DNA of 64,000 nucleotides. Origin: an uncultured Muribaculaceae bacterium. GTDB lineage: Bacteria; Bacteroidota; Bacteroidia; Bacteroidales; Muribaculaceae. The position numbers and the translations under genes were made by a program. Below the pieces are notes generated by a model. The model was not told the origin of the DNA and did not search any database. It worked only from the letters and a program-made list of their open reading frames with translations. The DNA lies in the NCBI GenBank assembly GCA_958436175.1, contig CAUBJF010000007.1, positions 1 through 64,000 on the forward strand, written 5' to 3'. Positions 24,622 through 34,784 of the stretch are shown here, piece after piece. Position 1 is the first letter of the stretch. Every line of letters starts with the position of its first letter.

Positions 24622-27615
24622 ATGTTTAGACCTTTTAAAAGGCTCTTGGCCTTTGCTTCGCTATCTTTACTGCTATGCGCATGCTCAGGTCATGACGAAT
24701 TGTCCGAGCTGAAAAGCAATTTTGAAAATCCGCCTGAAAGTGCACGTCCCGGTGTCTACTGGTACTTTATGGACGGCAACATCTCCAAAGAGAGAATAAC
24801 GACCGATCTCGAAGCCATGAAGGATGCCGGGATCGGCTATGTGACTTTTCTCGAAGTGAATGTCGGCGTCCCTCGCGGCAAAGTCGACTTCTTCAGCGAC
24901 GAATGGAAGGAATGTTTCGTCCATGCCGTTCGAGAATGTGAACGTCTCGGCATTGCCATGACCCTTGGCATAGGCCCCGGATGGACCGGCAGCGGTGGTC
25001 CCTGGGTGGAAGGAGCCCAGTCTATGCAGCACATGGTGGCTTCTGCGACCGATATCGTCGGAGGCGGTTTCCGTAAAATCAAACTCGACAAAGCGACTCC
25101 CATGACCCCTTTCTTCGGAGAAGGCTCGCTGACACCCGAACTGAAGCAGCGTTCTGACGATTTCTATGAAGATATTTCCGTCATTGCCTTCCCAAAGACT
25201 GCAGGGAAAAGCTTCATCGACGATAAAGACAACAAGGCGATATTCTACCGTGCGCCCTATAGCTCGCAGCCCGGAGTAAAACAGTATTATACCCGCGACC
25301 TTTCGCCCGTTGACCAGGCCGATATAGTGTTCCCCGATAATATTATAGACCTCACTGCCATGCTTTCTGGCGACACCCTTACATGGGATGTTCCCGAAGG
25401 CGAATGGACAGTGCTGCGTCTCGGCGCTCGTAACAACGGTGCCGTTACCCGTCCGGCACCTATGCCCGGCATAGGATTCGAATGTAACAAAGCCGATACG
25501 ACAGCTCTCAAGGTTCATTTCGATGTCTTTGTCAATGACCTTATTACCCGTCTCGGCGACCTGAATACTGACAAACAGGGAGGATTGAAATACTTGCATA
25601 TAGACAGTTGGGAGGTAGGTGCCCAGAATTGGACTCCCGGTTTCCGCGAGGAATTTACCAGGCGCAGGGGCTACGACCCAATGCCTTTCTATCCTGTCTA
25701 TGCCGGATATATCGTCGGGAGCAAGGACATGAGCGAACGCTTCATGTGGGACCTTCGTCAGACCATGCAGGAGCTGATGCTTGAGAATCACGCCGCTTGG
25801 GTACGCCGCTATGCTGCCGACCATGGCCTGCAGCTTTCCATCGAGCCCTATGACATGAATCCTATGCAAGATCTCGAGCTCGGCGCGAAGGCCGACGTGC
25901 CTATGGCCGAATTCTGGAGTCCCGGTGGCTTCAATACCACTTTCAGCGCCGTCGAAGCCTCTTCGCTCGCAAATATCAAGGGTCAGAGAGTACTCCCGGC
26001 TGAGTCTTTTACAGCTAATGGCGACGGCTGGAGGCAACATCCGGCTTCGATGAAGAACCAGACAGACTGGGCTTTTGCCGCCGGTGTCAACCGTATTGTT
26101 TTCCATACGTACCAGCACCAGGCGCTCAACGACACCCTGCGTCCCGGTATGACGATGGGTCCCTTCGGTGTTCACTGGGACCGTAACCAGACATGGTGGC
26201 CCTATGTAGGCGCTTATCATAAATATATCGCTCGCTGTCAGTATCTTCTGCAGCAGACGGCTACAGTCGCCGATATCCTCTACGTCACGCCCGAAGAGGC
26301 TCCTTATGTCTTCCGTGCTCCTAAGTCGGCTCTTGTCGGCGACACTCTCATCGACAAACGCGGCTATAATTTCGACGCTTGTCCTCTCTCGCTGCTTAAG
26401 ACTGCATCAGTTAAGGATGGCCGCATCGTGTTCCCCTCCGGAGCTTCCTACCGTATTATGGTTCTGCCGAACTATAAGACCATGACCCCGGCCATGCTCG
26501 CCAAAATCGAGGAACTTGTCGATGCCGGTGCAGTCCTTGTCGGCATGCCCCCGGAACATACTCCCGGCCTCGAAGGATATCCTGAGGCAGAAACAGAGCT
26601 TCTCGACAAGGCCGCTAAGATTTGGGGCGATGCAGCGAACGCTTCAGGTCTCGTGAGCCGCAAATTCGGCAAAGGTACTATCTTCACAGGAAAGGAACTC
26701 CTTGACAAAGAGGACAATCTTTACCCTTCTTATGACCTTACGGAAGCTATTCTTGGCGATTCTCTCGGTATCTGCCCCGATTTTTCAGCCGAGCCTGCCG
26801 ATATCCGCTATATTCACAAGACCAAAGGCGATATCGACCTCTTCTTTGTCTCGAACCGCACTGTGAAGACCGTGGATGCTCTTTGTACATTCCGCACTTC
26901 CGGCCGTCAGCCACAGCTCTGGAATCCTGTCGACGGTTCTACTCGCGACCTCACTTCCTTCACCGATAACGGCACATGCACGACCATCGACCTCCGATTC
27001 GAACCCGAGCAGTCCTTCTTCATCGTGTTTGCAGGCAAGCCCCGAAATAACAGCGGCAAGCCCAACTTCCCTGAAGAACACCAAATAGCTGCCCTCGATG
27101 GCCCCTGGACAGTCAATTTCGACCCGAAATGGGGCGGTTCGGCAGAAACCACTTTCCCGGAGCTCTCGGACTGGAGCACTTCGGAGGATTCTTGCATACG
27201 ATACTATTCAGGTACAGCCGTTTATAATAACAAATTCAAGCTCGAAAAGCCTGAATCGGGTCGGCTGGTACTCAGTCTCGGAGATGTAAAGAATATAGCC
27301 CGTGTGAAACTCAACGGAAAAGACCTCGGCGTGCTGTGGTCGCGTCCGTGGAAGGTAGATATCACCGATGCTGCTGTCGATGGCGACAATGAGCTCGAAA
27401 TCGAAATAACGAATCTGTGGATAAACCGCCTTATCGGCGACGAACACTTACCTGATGATGGTATAGTGGGTGGTCAGTGGCCCGAATGGTTCCTCAAAGG
27501 CGAACCTCGCCCGTCGAAGCGCTATACCTTCGCTACATGGAGGCACTATTCTGCCGATTCGCCCTTACAGCCTTCTGGTCTGCTCGGTCCTGTGACTGTC
27601 TCGATTGCAGAATAA
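24622..27615 (+). CDS. GH106-like alpha-L-rhamnosidase, lipoprotein
   Basis: 997 residues. The signal peptide has lipobox LCAC (Cys ~20). The mature protein starts with the GH106-type opening PPESARPGVYWYFMDGNISKE and continues LEAMKDAGIGYVTFLEV. A (beta/alpha)8 part follows (LHIDSWEVGAQNWTPGF, RRGYDPMPFYPVYAG), then LPAESFTANG. The C-terminal ~150 residues form a galactose-binding-like jelly roll (VKLNGKDLGVLWSRPWKVDIT). GH106 enzymes cleave alpha-L-rhamnose from plant or bacterial polysaccharides such as rhamnogalacturonan. It stands alone, with no SusC/D pair beside it. Confidence 0.85.
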   Translation: MFRPFKRLLAFASLSLLLCACSGHDELSELKSNFENPPESARPGVYWYFMDGNISKERITTDLEAMKDAGIGYVTFLEVNVGVPRGKVDFFSDEWKECFVHAVRECERLGIAMTLGIGPGWTGSGGPWVEGAQSMQHMVASATDIVGGGFRKIKLDKATPMTPFFGEGSLTPELKQRSDDFYEDISVIAFPKTAGKSFIDDKDNKAIFYRAPYSSQPGVKQYYTRDLSPVDQADIVFPDNIIDLTAMLSGDTLTWDVPEGEWTVLRLGARNNGAVTRPAPMPGIGFECNKADTTALKVHFDVFVNDLITRLGDLNTDKQGGLKYLHIDSWEVGAQNWTPGFREEFTRRRGYDPMPFYPVYAGYIVGSKDMSERFMWDLRQTMQELMLENHAAWVRRYAADHGLQLSIEPYDMNPMQDLELGAKADVPMAEFWSPGGFNTTFSAVEASSLANIKGQRVLPAESFTANGDGWRQHPASMKNQTDWAFAAGVNRIVFHTYQHQALNDTLRPGMTMGPFGVHWDRNQTWWPYVGAYHKYIARCQYLLQQTATVADILYVTPEEAPYVFRAPKSALVGDTLIDKRGYNFDACPLSLLKTASVKDGRIVFPSGASYRIMVLPNYKTMTPAMLAKIEELVDAGAVLVGMPPEHTPGLEGYPEAETELLDKAAKIWGDAANASGLVSRKFGKGTIFTGKELLDKEDNLYPSYDLTEAILGDSLGICPDFSAEPADIRYIHKTKGDIDLFFVSNRTVKTVDALCTFRTSGRQPQLWNPVDGSTRDLTSFTDNGTCTTIDLRFEPEQSFFIVFAGKPRNNSGKPNFPEEHQIAALDGPWTVNFDPKWGGSAETTFPELSDWSTSEDSCIRYYSGTAVYNNKFKLEKPESGRLVLSLGDVKNIARVKLNGKDLGVLWSRPWKVDITDAAVDGDNELEIEITNLWINRLIGDEHLPDDGIVGGQWPEWFLKGEPRPSKRYTFATWRHYSADSPLQPSGLLGPVTVSIAE

Positions 27616-28545
27616 TTATTCTCCGTCTTCCTTTCGGCGTTTGGCATTACGGAGGAGGCCGGAGAGCTTGGCGCGCTTGACCGCGCTGCCTTTGAATATG
27701 CGCGAGAAATCGTCCTGCTTCATAGCTAATACATCATTAAGCCGGAGCCCTGTGACATCGGGTTTCGGCTTGAATTCTTCTATAACGGGAGCTCCGCAGC
27801 GACGGTTGTGCGGACAGACGTTCTGGCATACGTCGCAGCCATATATCTTACGGCCCGATAAGTCCATGTCGTCGGGTAGTTCGTCGCGGTTTTCGATGGT
27901 GAGATAGGAATAGCACCGTGATGCATCAAGCATACCTGTGCCGTCAAGGGCTTTGCCGGGGCATTTTTTGACACATAGACCGCAACCTTTGCAGGAATCC
28001 CTGCAAGGCTCGTCGGCTTTTATTTCAGCCGTCCAGAATATTTCGGCAAGAAAGACCTTGGAGCCAGTTCCGGGCACTATAAGACAGTGGTTTAAGCCTA
28101 TAAAACCGACTCCGGCAAGGACGGCCCAGTAGCGTTCGCGTACAGGTGCTGTATCGATGCAGATACGTGTCTCGCTGCCGGGTACGGCCTCGCGCATCGC
28201 AGCCGCAAGAGGCTCAAGTCGCTTGCGTAGAACTTCGTGATAGTCCTGGCTGAGAGCGTAATCGGCAAACAGCTGGCTCGAAGGCATACCTTCCTCATGA
28301 TAACTGAAAGCCAGCGACATGACGGTGCGACAGCCCTCAAGAAGCAGTCCCGGGTCTCGTCGTATGTCACAATATCGTTCGAGGTAGCTCATTGTCCCGT
28401 GACAACCTGCTGCAAGCCATTCGGCATAGCGGCGACATTCCTCTTCGGGCAGAGGATGTGTTTCGGCAAAACCGCAGGCGCAGGCTCCGGCCTCGCCTGC
28501 AAGTCGCCGAAGTCGCTCTTTGATGTCAGTCGTTGGGGAGGACAC
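27616..28545 (-). CDS. queG: Epoxyqueuosine reductase
   Basis: It reduces epoxyqueuosine in tRNA anticodon position 34 to queuosine, using a corrinoid and two [4Fe-4S] clusters. The N-terminal domain has AGACACGFAETHPL and the catalytic-region ICIDTAPVRERYWAVLAGVG. The ferredoxin-like cysteines are CKGCGLCVKKCPG and CDVCQNVCPHN. 309 residues is normal for the short form without HEAT repeats. It overlaps the deacetylase gene by 20 bases in a reverse-strand operon. It needs cobalamin; the window also holds an adenosyltransferase, although QueG itself does not use the adenosyl form. Confidence 0.93.
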   Translation of the reverse strand: MSSPTTDIKERLRRLAGEAGACACGFAETHPLPEEECRRYAEWLAAGCHGTMSYLERYCDIRRDPGLLLEGCRTVMSLAFSYHEEGMPSSQLFADYALSQDYHEVLRKRLEPLAAAMREAVPGSETRICIDTAPVRERYWAVLAGVGFIGLNHCLIVPGTGSKVFLAEIFWTAEIKADEPCRDSCKGCGLCVKKCPGKALDGTGMLDASRCYSYLTIENRDELPDDMDLSGRKIYGCDVCQNVCPHNRRCGAPVIEEFKPKPDVTGLRLNDVLAMKQDDFSRIFKGSAVKRAKLSGLLRNAKRRKEDGE

Positions 28546-29164
28546 GGAATTCGAATCCTTTGGATTGTAGCCATTCTATGGCCTTGGGGAGGGCGTAGCG
28601 CAGATTTTTCTCTGCCTTGAGAGAGTCGTGGAAGACGATGATGGAGCCGTTCCTTGCCAGATGGCGTACGTTGTCGAACACACGTTCTTTGTCGATACTC
28701 TTGGAGTAGTCGCGTGTCACAAGGTCGTACATCACGATATTGTAATGCACCTTCAGTGCCTTTGCCTGTTTCCAGCGGATCAGGCCGTGGGGCGGTCGGA
28801 AGAGGCTGCTGCCTATCAGCTTGTCGGCCTCGGCGACATCGCGCAGATAGCGGTGCGCGCGCACCTTCATGCCCTGAAGATGATGCATCGTGTGGTTGCC
28901 GTAGCTGTGGCCGCGGCGACGCACTTCTTCGAGTAGTTCCGGATGGCGGCGCACATTGTCGCCCACCATGAAGAAGGTAGCTTTGACTCCGTATTTGTCG
29001 AGTATGTCGAGTACCCAGGGTGTTACTTCGGGGATGGGGCCGTCGTCGAATGTAAGATATATGCCCGGACGTTCCCCACGGCGCTTGAGGCGCCATAGGG
29101 CTTCCGGGAACAATAGTCGGTAGAGCAGAGGTGGTTGCTCTATAAGTCGGGTCAAAAAACTCAT
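28526..29164 (-). CDS. Polysaccharide deacetylase family protein
   Basis: The start at 29164 (MSFLTRLIEQ) overlaps the previous gene's stop (ATGA). The NodB-homology motifs are TFDDGP (38-43), giving the catalytic base and a metal-binding Asp, HTMHH (91-95) for the metal histidines, FRPPHG, and a final IIVFHDS. It would remove N-acetyl groups from a glycan. A short hydrophobic, basic N-terminus without a clear signal leaves its location open. 212 residues. The neighbouring DUF2723 gene suggests a role in envelope glycan modification. Confidence 0.88.
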   Translation of the reverse strand: MSFLTRLIEQPPLLYRLLFPEALWRLKRRGERPGIYLTFDDGPIPEVTPWVLDILDKYGVKATFFMVGDNVRRHPELLEEVRRRGHSYGNHTMHHLQGMKVRAHRYLRDVAEADKLIGSSLFRPPHGLIRWKQAKALKVHYNIVMYDLVTRDYSKSIDKERVFDNVRHLARNGSIIVFHDSLKAEKNLRYALPKAIEWLQSKGFEFRVLPND

Positions 29165-32100
29165 CTGAGAACGTACTGCCACTGACGGGCATCGAAGCCA
29201 TGGTTCTGCATCAGCTCGTTGCTGAAGGCCATCGGGTCGACACCGGCACGGCGGTTGAGGTCGAGAATGTCCATCGCTATGCGAAGAACATTGCGCTGAG
29301 ATTCGGGGAATGAGTCTATCTGTTGTGAGATTTCGTCGTAGCTATAACCGTCGATGTAGAGCAGCGGAGCGATTCGGAGGTCGGCTTCGAGGCTCAGTTC
29401 GCTGAGAAGACGAAGATCGTCGGCGTTTTCGAGCACAGAAGGATTGGCCTTGACGATATCGATACGGTTCTTAAGCGCGGTGGCTTCGCCGAGGTACTGG
29501 AGAGCGTATTGCTCTGCACGTCCAAGAGATGCTATACCGCTCTGATCGAGGGTTGTCGCATACTTGACGAGGCCTGCATAACGGTCAGCCTCGGCATTCA
29601 CGAGCTTTTCGGCTGCCTCGAGGTCGGCGGGATTGCCGGAACTGAGGTAGAGGTCGAAGTACATACGGGCCATGTACAGGCCGAGCATGCCGTCGTAGGG
29701 CGTTACCTTGGCAGGAAGCTTGGTCTCAAGTATATTCATGAGCTGACGTGCCATGTCGTCGAACGTGGCGGGTTCTTCGAGTCCGGCGGCTCGTGCTGCG
29801 GCCTTTGTATCTTCCGAGGCCGGCATATCGCCCGTGTCGTGGAGATTTTCTACGATGGTGAAGATTGCCGAACGCAGGGAGGCTACCATGCGGCGCACTG
29901 TCTCGTCAAGATAGAGCTTCTCGGCATCCGGCTGGTCCAGGCCCCCCCAACGGTAGTTGGTGATGACGTTGCGATAGCCTTTCTCGGCAGTGGCGTTGTA
30001 GGTGTTACCTGCGAAAGGTGTCACTTCGTAAGCCATGCCGGTAGCCGACAGATAAGGTGTCAGTCCGAGGTAGTAGCTTGTCGGAACGGTGGTTGCGAAG
30101 TATGTAGGACGTTCCCAGCCGTTGGTGACGCTGTTGGCAACGATGTCGAGCGAGAGGGTCTTGCTCTGGTTCATGCCGCTGCCCAGCGACGCGAGGTTGG
30201 TACTTACGGGAGCCAGATACGGGGCGAGATACAGGGAGTCGATGTGAGCGTTGCCAGAGCTGTAACGCTTCATTGCAAGGCCGCTGTCGACAGGCATGTA
30301 GACGTTCGGATGTGTCATCAGCGGAACGCCGTACTGCTGCGTGTCGGACGCGTAGAGTTCTCTAAGGGCATCTTCTGCTTTGTACGATAGTGGGTCGCGT
30401 GGACGCAGGAAGCCGAAATCGACTTTAGTCTCTTCTGCCTTGATATCGGAACCGTTGCGCGGTACGACGAAGCTGTATGCCAGGCGTTCGTATTCGTAGT
30501 CCTTAGGCTTGGCGTACATGGGTATGGCACCGGCCTCGTAGGTAGGATGTGTGAGCTGGTTGGCGTACCAGTCGGTGGTAAGGTACGACAGGTTGACAAC
30601 GCGGACATCCGTACGGAAGCCTTCGACCTCCTGGGCGTACCAGAGTGGGAAGGTGTCGTTGTCGCCGTTTGTGAAGATTATGGCGTTGGGGTCGAGAGAG
30701 CTCAGGTAGTTGAAGCCGAAGTCTCGGGTTGTGTAGCGGCCGGAACGGTCATGGTCGTCCCATGTCTGCGATACCATCTGCAGAGGCACTGCCAGAGCAA
30801 CCACACCGGCAACGAAGGCCGAAGCGATGGCCGCAGTACTCTTGTCGGCAGGCACTTCTTCGTCGGTTTTCGCTTTCTTGGGCGTGAGCCAGTTGCGAAG
30901 CATCACGCCGATTGCAGGTATGCCCATGCCGATCCATATTGCAAAGGCGTAGAACGAACCGGCGAAGGCGTAGTCGCGTTCACGCGGCTGGCCCGGTGTC
31001 TGGTTGAGGTAGAGAACGATGGCGATACCTGTCATGAAGAAGAGGAAGAACACCACCCAGAACTGCTGTATGCCGCGTTCGGGGTTGTCGCGGTGCCTGT
31101 AGAGTGCCTGATAGAGAAGACCGATGAGACCGAGGATGAGGGGAAGCATGTAGAACACGTTGTGTCCCTTGTTGCCTTTGCCGAACTCGTCCGGCAGGGC
31201 GCTCTGGTCGCCCAGACGGGCGTTGTCGATTGCCGCGATACCCGAAATCCAGTTGCCGAGGTGCGGTTCGCCGTTGCCCTGGATATCGTTCTGGCGGCCT
31301 GCGAAGTTCCACATGAAGTAGCGCCAGTACATGTGGTTGAGCTGGTAGTTGAGGAAGTAACGCAGATTGACATCGAAACCGGGCTTCCAGACGGGTGTCT
31401 CAAGCAGAGACTCGCCGGTAGTGGCATCGACGTTGGTGGTGACAGGGCTGAGGTGATGGAGATAGGGCATCACTTCGTACTTCGGCGCGAAGCCCTGCTG
31501 TGCCCACTTGCTGCGGAGTTCCTGAGGTATCTCGTTGATGTCGGGGGTGAAATAACCGGCCCAGGACTTGTAGCCCGATACATGGCGGCCTTCGGGATCG
31601 TTGCTGTAGATACGTGTGAAAATCATGTCGAGGTCGGGCATGGTTTTGTACGACGGACGCTCGATTTCCTTTACGTAGCTGTCGGGCTCCGACGGGTCGG
31701 TCTTGACAACCTTTGTATAGGTCTTTTCGGGAGTGTTGAAGGCCGAGCCGTTCTCATCGCGGAGATAGCCGTCGATGATGCGTGTACGGGGACGGCCATA
31801 GTCGTCGACAGGGATGTAATATTCGCCCGAACCTTCGGGATATTCCGTCTCTTCGAATGTCTCGGCAAATACCGGACCTTTGAAGAGGGGACGGTCGCCG
31901 TACTGCTCACGGTTGAGGTACGATGCGAGCGCGAATACATTGTCGGGGGCGTTCTGGTTCATCGGGGTGTTGGCCGATGCACGGATGAGCAGCAACGCGT
32001 ACGACGAGTAGCCGATGAATATGACGAAGATGCTTATCAGTGACAGGGAAAGTACGCGCAGGGGCAGCGGACGGCAGAAACCGTAGAGATAGACCGCGAG

Positions 32101-33069
32101 TGCTGCAAGGACAAGCACGCCGACGATGATGGAGTGGCCGATGAAGGGAAGGCCGGAGAGTGCGACGGCAAGAAGGGTGAGAAGGCGTATCTGGCCCGGC
32201 TTGCGGCCGCTGTAAACGGCGCGAATGGCAAGGATAAATACGGTGACGAGCACGATGGCATAGATGAGTACGCCGTAGTTGTAGCTCATTCCGCAGGTGT
32301 TGACGAAGAAGAGCTCGAACCACTGGGCTACCTGTACGAATCCCGGGACGAGGCCGTAGAGGATAGCACCTACGATGACGCAGGACACACCTAATGCAAT
32401 CAACGAACCTACGGCGTTGACATTCTTCCACTTACGGTAGTAGAAGATCAGGCCGAGAGCAGGGATGCAGAGGAGGTTGAGAAGGTGGACGGCTATCGAA
32501 ACGCCTATCACATAGGCTATAAGCACTAAGTATCGGTCGGAATGTGCTTCGTCGGCACGGTTTTCCCATTTGAGCATCAGCCAGAAGACTAAGGCCGTAC
32601 AGAACGACGAGAAGGCATAGACCTCGCCTTCGACTGCCGAGAACCAGAATGTATCGCTCCAGGTGTATGCCAGTGCGCCGCAGAGGGCGCCTGCCATGAT
32701 GAGCATGGTCTGCCACCAGCTGATTTCCGTGGCATCATCGCGGACGATGAGTCGGCGGATAAGATGGGTGACCGACCAGAAAAGTAGCAGGATGGTGGCT
32801 GCACTTAGAAGGGCCGACATGCAGTTGACTGCCAATGCCGCCGTGCTCATGGCACCGCCGAAGAGTGTCACGAAGAAGCGGGCCGTAAGCATGAAGATAG
32901 GGTTGCCCGGCGGATGTCCCACTTCCAGTTTGGCACCTTGTGCGATGAATTCCGGGCAGTCCCAGAAACTTGCCGTGGGCTCTACTGTCAGAAGATAGGT
33001 GATGGCGGCTATTGCGAAGGCCACCCAGCCCATGACGTTATTAAGAAGCTTGAATTTGTTCAGGTTCAT
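29161..33069 (-). CDS. DUF2723 multispanning glycosyltransferase-like protein
   Basis: The start at 33069 (MNLNKFKLLNNV) is preferred over an upstream 28-codon extension. Residues ~10-400 contain ten or more hydrophobic helices and the DUF2723 opening PTASFWDCPEFIAQGAKLEVGHPPGNP, related to GT-C protein O-mannosyltransferases. More helices follow near 660-760 (RERDYAFAGSFYAFAIW). A large soluble region (~800-1300) has helical, TPR-like stretches at its end. At 1302 residues it is somewhat longer than many family members. The family is associated with protein or lipid glycosylation in Bacteroidetes; the donor and acceptor are not known here. It is the first gene of the operon with the deacetylase and queG. 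Confidence 0.85.
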   Translation of the reverse strand: MNLNKFKLLNNVMGWVAFAIAAITYLLTVEPTASFWDCPEFIAQGAKLEVGHPPGNPIFMLTARFFVTLFGGAMSTAALAVNCMSALLSAATILLLFWSVTHLIRRLIVRDDATEISWWQTMLIMAGALCGALAYTWSDTFWFSAVEGEVYAFSSFCTALVFWLMLKWENRADEAHSDRYLVLIAYVIGVSIAVHLLNLLCIPALGLIFYYRKWKNVNAVGSLIALGVSCVIVGAILYGLVPGFVQVAQWFELFFVNTCGMSYNYGVLIYAIVLVTVFILAIRAVYSGRKPGQIRLLTLLAVALSGLPFIGHSIIVGVLVLAALAVYLYGFCRPLPLRVLSLSLISIFVIFIGYSSYALLLIRASANTPMNQNAPDNVFALASYLNREQYGDRPLFKGPVFAETFEETEYPEGSGEYYIPVDDYGRPRTRIIDGYLRDENGSAFNTPEKTYTKVVKTDPSEPDSYVKEIERPSYKTMPDLDMIFTRIYSNDPEGRHVSGYKSWAGYFTPDINEIPQELRSKWAQQGFAPKYEVMPYLHHLSPVTTNVDATTGESLLETPVWKPGFDVNLRYFLNYQLNHMYWRYFMWNFAGRQNDIQGNGEPHLGNWISGIAAIDNARLGDQSALPDEFGKGNKGHNVFYMLPLILGLIGLLYQALYRHRDNPERGIQQFWVVFFLFFMTGIAIVLYLNQTPGQPRERDYAFAGSFYAFAIWIGMGIPAIGVMLRNWLTPKKAKTDEEVPADKSTAAIASAFVAGVVALAVPLQMVSQTWDDHDRSGRYTTRDFGFNYLSSLDPNAIIFTNGDNDTFPLWYAQEVEGFRTDVRVVNLSYLTTDWYANQLTHPTYEAGAIPMYAKPKDYEYERLAYSFVVPRNGSDIKAEETKVDFGFLRPRDPLSYKAEDALRELYASDTQQYGVPLMTHPNVYMPVDSGLAMKRYSSGNAHIDSLYLAPYLAPVSTNLASLGSGMNQSKTLSLDIVANSVTNGWERPTYFATTVPTSYYLGLTPYLSATGMAYEVTPFAGNTYNATAEKGYRNVITNYRWGGLDQPDAEKLYLDETVRRMVASLRSAIFTIVENLHDTGDMPASEDTKAAARAAGLEEPATFDDMARQLMNILETKLPAKVTPYDGMLGLYMARMYFDLYLSSGNPADLEAAEKLVNAEADRYAGLVKYATTLDQSGIASLGRAEQYALQYLGEATALKNRIDIVKANPSVLENADDLRLLSELSLEADLRIAPLLYIDGYSYDEISQQIDSFPESQRNVLRIAMDILDLNRRAGVDPMAFSNELMQNHGFDARQWQYVLR

Positions 33070-33223
33070 AAAGGTTGCATGCAATATGAACTGCAAAATT
33101 AACAATTCTTGTCCGAACAAGCGTCCCGTCATCGTTAAAAAAGCAAAAGTCATCTACGCCGGCCATGATAAGCCGCTCTTTTAGTGAACAATTTTCAAAT
33201 GAGATGCCCACAGAAACATATTA

Positions 33224-33247
33224 TTTGAATAAATTTAGGTAAATTTG
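33224..33247 (+). promoter_or_regulatory. Promoter element before the FKBP gene
   Basis: TAAATTTG (33240-33247) is a perfect -7 box just before the start at 33253. TTTG (33224-33227) lies only 12 bases upstream, shorter than the usual ~19. The leader would be extremely short, so the true promoter may differ. Confidence 0.35.
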
Positions 33248-33252
33248 CAGCT

Positions 33253-33651
33253 ATGGCAAAACAGGATTACATACTTAAAAATCGCCAGTGGCTCGAAGAG
33301 AAAGCCAAGGAGCCCGGCGTTGTCGCGCTCGACAAAGGCGTGTGCTATAAAGTGATCAAAAGCGGCAACCCCAAGGGCAAGCAGCCCAACCGCTCCAGCG
33401 TCGTCACCGCCCACTATGTAGGCAAGACTATCAACGGCAAGACTTTTGACTCCAGCCTCGGAGGCGTGGCTCCTGCTTTCAGGCTCCGCGAACTTATCCC
33501 CGGATGGATAATAGCGATGACAAATATGCACGTGGGCGACAAATGGGAGGTGTACATCCCTGCCGAACAAGGCTATGGCCGTTTCAGCCAGCCCGGTATC
33601 CCCGGAGGTTCGACATTGATATTCGAAATAACGCTCCTCGATGTTGTCTGA
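33253..33651 (+). CDS. FKBP-type peptidyl-prolyl isomerase
   Basis: 132 residues, with no signal peptide. The FKBP domain spans ~45-132: VVTAHYVGKTINGKTFDSS, FRLRELIPGWIIAMTNMHVGDKWEVYIPAEQGYG, and GSTLIFEITLLDV. It would accelerate proline isomerisation in folding proteins. Unlike many Bacteroidetes FKBPs it lacks a lipoprotein signal and so is probably cytoplasmic. Its 3' end overlaps the acyltransferase gene by 11 bases. Confidence 0.93.
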   Translation: MAKQDYILKNRQWLEEKAKEPGVVALDKGVCYKVIKSGNPKGKQPNRSSVVTAHYVGKTINGKTFDSSLGGVAPAFRLRELIPGWIIAMTNMHVGDKWEVYIPAEQGYGRFSQPGIPGGSTLIFEITLLDVV

Positions 33652-34777
33652 CAGCAAGCCGCATTACGAACTTCTCGACGGGCTGCGCGGTGTGGCGGCC
33701 TTGCTCGTACTCTGGTATCATGTAAACGAAGGCTTCGCCTTTGCTTCAGGCGCTCCTGTCATCGAGAATCTGAATCACGGCTACCTCGCTGTCGATTTCT
33801 TCTTCATGCTATCCGGTTTCGTCATCGGTTATGCCTACGACGACCGCTGGGGAAAGGGGCTATCCACTGGCGATTTCTTCAAGCGCCGACTCATCCGTCT
33901 GCATCCAATGCTGCTGATGGGAGCCGCCCTCGGTGCTGTTTTCTTCCTCATCCAGGGTGGCACTACATGGGACGGCCATCCGGCTCACGCAACAGACTTG
34001 ATGCTGGCCTTGCTATGTGCCATCTTCTTCATTCCGGCTTTTCCCGGCAGCAGCTATGATGTCCGGGGCAACGGCGAGGCATTCTCCCTCAACGGACCGT
34101 CGTGGTCGCTTTTCTTTGAATATATAGGTAATATTCTGTATGCCATATTTATACGGCGTCTTCCGACCAAGGCTCTTGCCGTGCTGGCCGTCCTCCTGGG
34201 CATGGCTCTTACGGCCTTCACAGTCTTCGATCTCGGCGGCGAAGGATGCCTGAGCGTGGGCTGGAGCATGGGAGGCATCGGTTTCTATGGAGGTATGCTG
34301 CGAATGTTGTTTCCCTTTACAACCGGTATTCTTCTGTCGCGTATTTTCAAACCGACTAAAATAAGAGGAGCTTTCTGGATTTGCTCGGCTGTACTTGTTG
34401 CTATATTCATAGTCCCCTATCTGGGCAATGAGGGGATTGTGAGTGTCAACGGTATCTTTGAGGCTTTCTGCATAGTCTGCATATTCCCGGTGCTTATATG
34501 GGTCGGTGCGTCAGGACAGACCACCGACCGCTTCTCCTTGCGGCTCTGCACTTTCCTCGGGGATATTTCATTTCCCCTTTATATCATACACTATCCGTCG
34601 ATGTATCTTTTCTATTCGTGGATGATCGACAAGCAGCTGTACACTCTCTCGGAAACATGGCCGGTAGCCATAGGTGTATGTCTTTTCAATATACTTCTCG
34701 CATATGTCTGCCTGAAATTCTACGACCTGCCAATCCGCCGTCTCCTCTCCAATCTCAATAGACAACATAAATCATAG
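33641..34777 (+). CDS. Acyltransferase family 3 membrane protein
   Basis: 378 residues with about ten hydrophobic helices. The opening ELLDGLRGVAALLVLWYHV is the family signature, including the conserved Arg and His, and is followed by HGYLAVDFFFMLSGFVIGYAYDDRW and FFKRRLIRLHPM. Such enzymes transfer acyl groups, often acetyl, to envelope sugars across the inner membrane. It overlaps the FKBP gene and lies 7 bases upstream of the carbonic anhydrase gene. Confidence 0.9.
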   Translation: MLSDSKPHYELLDGLRGVAALLVLWYHVNEGFAFASGAPVIENLNHGYLAVDFFFMLSGFVIGYAYDDRWGKGLSTGDFFKRRLIRLHPMLLMGAALGAVFFLIQGGTTWDGHPAHATDLMLALLCAIFFIPAFPGSSYDVRGNGEAFSLNGPSWSLFFEYIGNILYAIFIRRLPTKALAVLAVLLGMALTAFTVFDLGGEGCLSVGWSMGGIGFYGGMLRMLFPFTTGILLSRIFKPTKIRGAFWICSAVLVAIFIVPYLGNEGIVSVNGIFEAFCIVCIFPVLIWVGASGQTTDRFSLRLCTFLGDISFPLYIIHYPSMYLFYSWMIDKQLYTLSETWPVAIGVCLFNILLAYVCLKFYDLPIRRLLSNLNRQHKS

Positions 34778-34784
34778 ACTTAAA

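Noticed and set aside
30547..32043. 498-residue forward frame
   Set aside because: Antisense to the DUF2723 gene, with repetitive Val/Glu/His composition and no motif.
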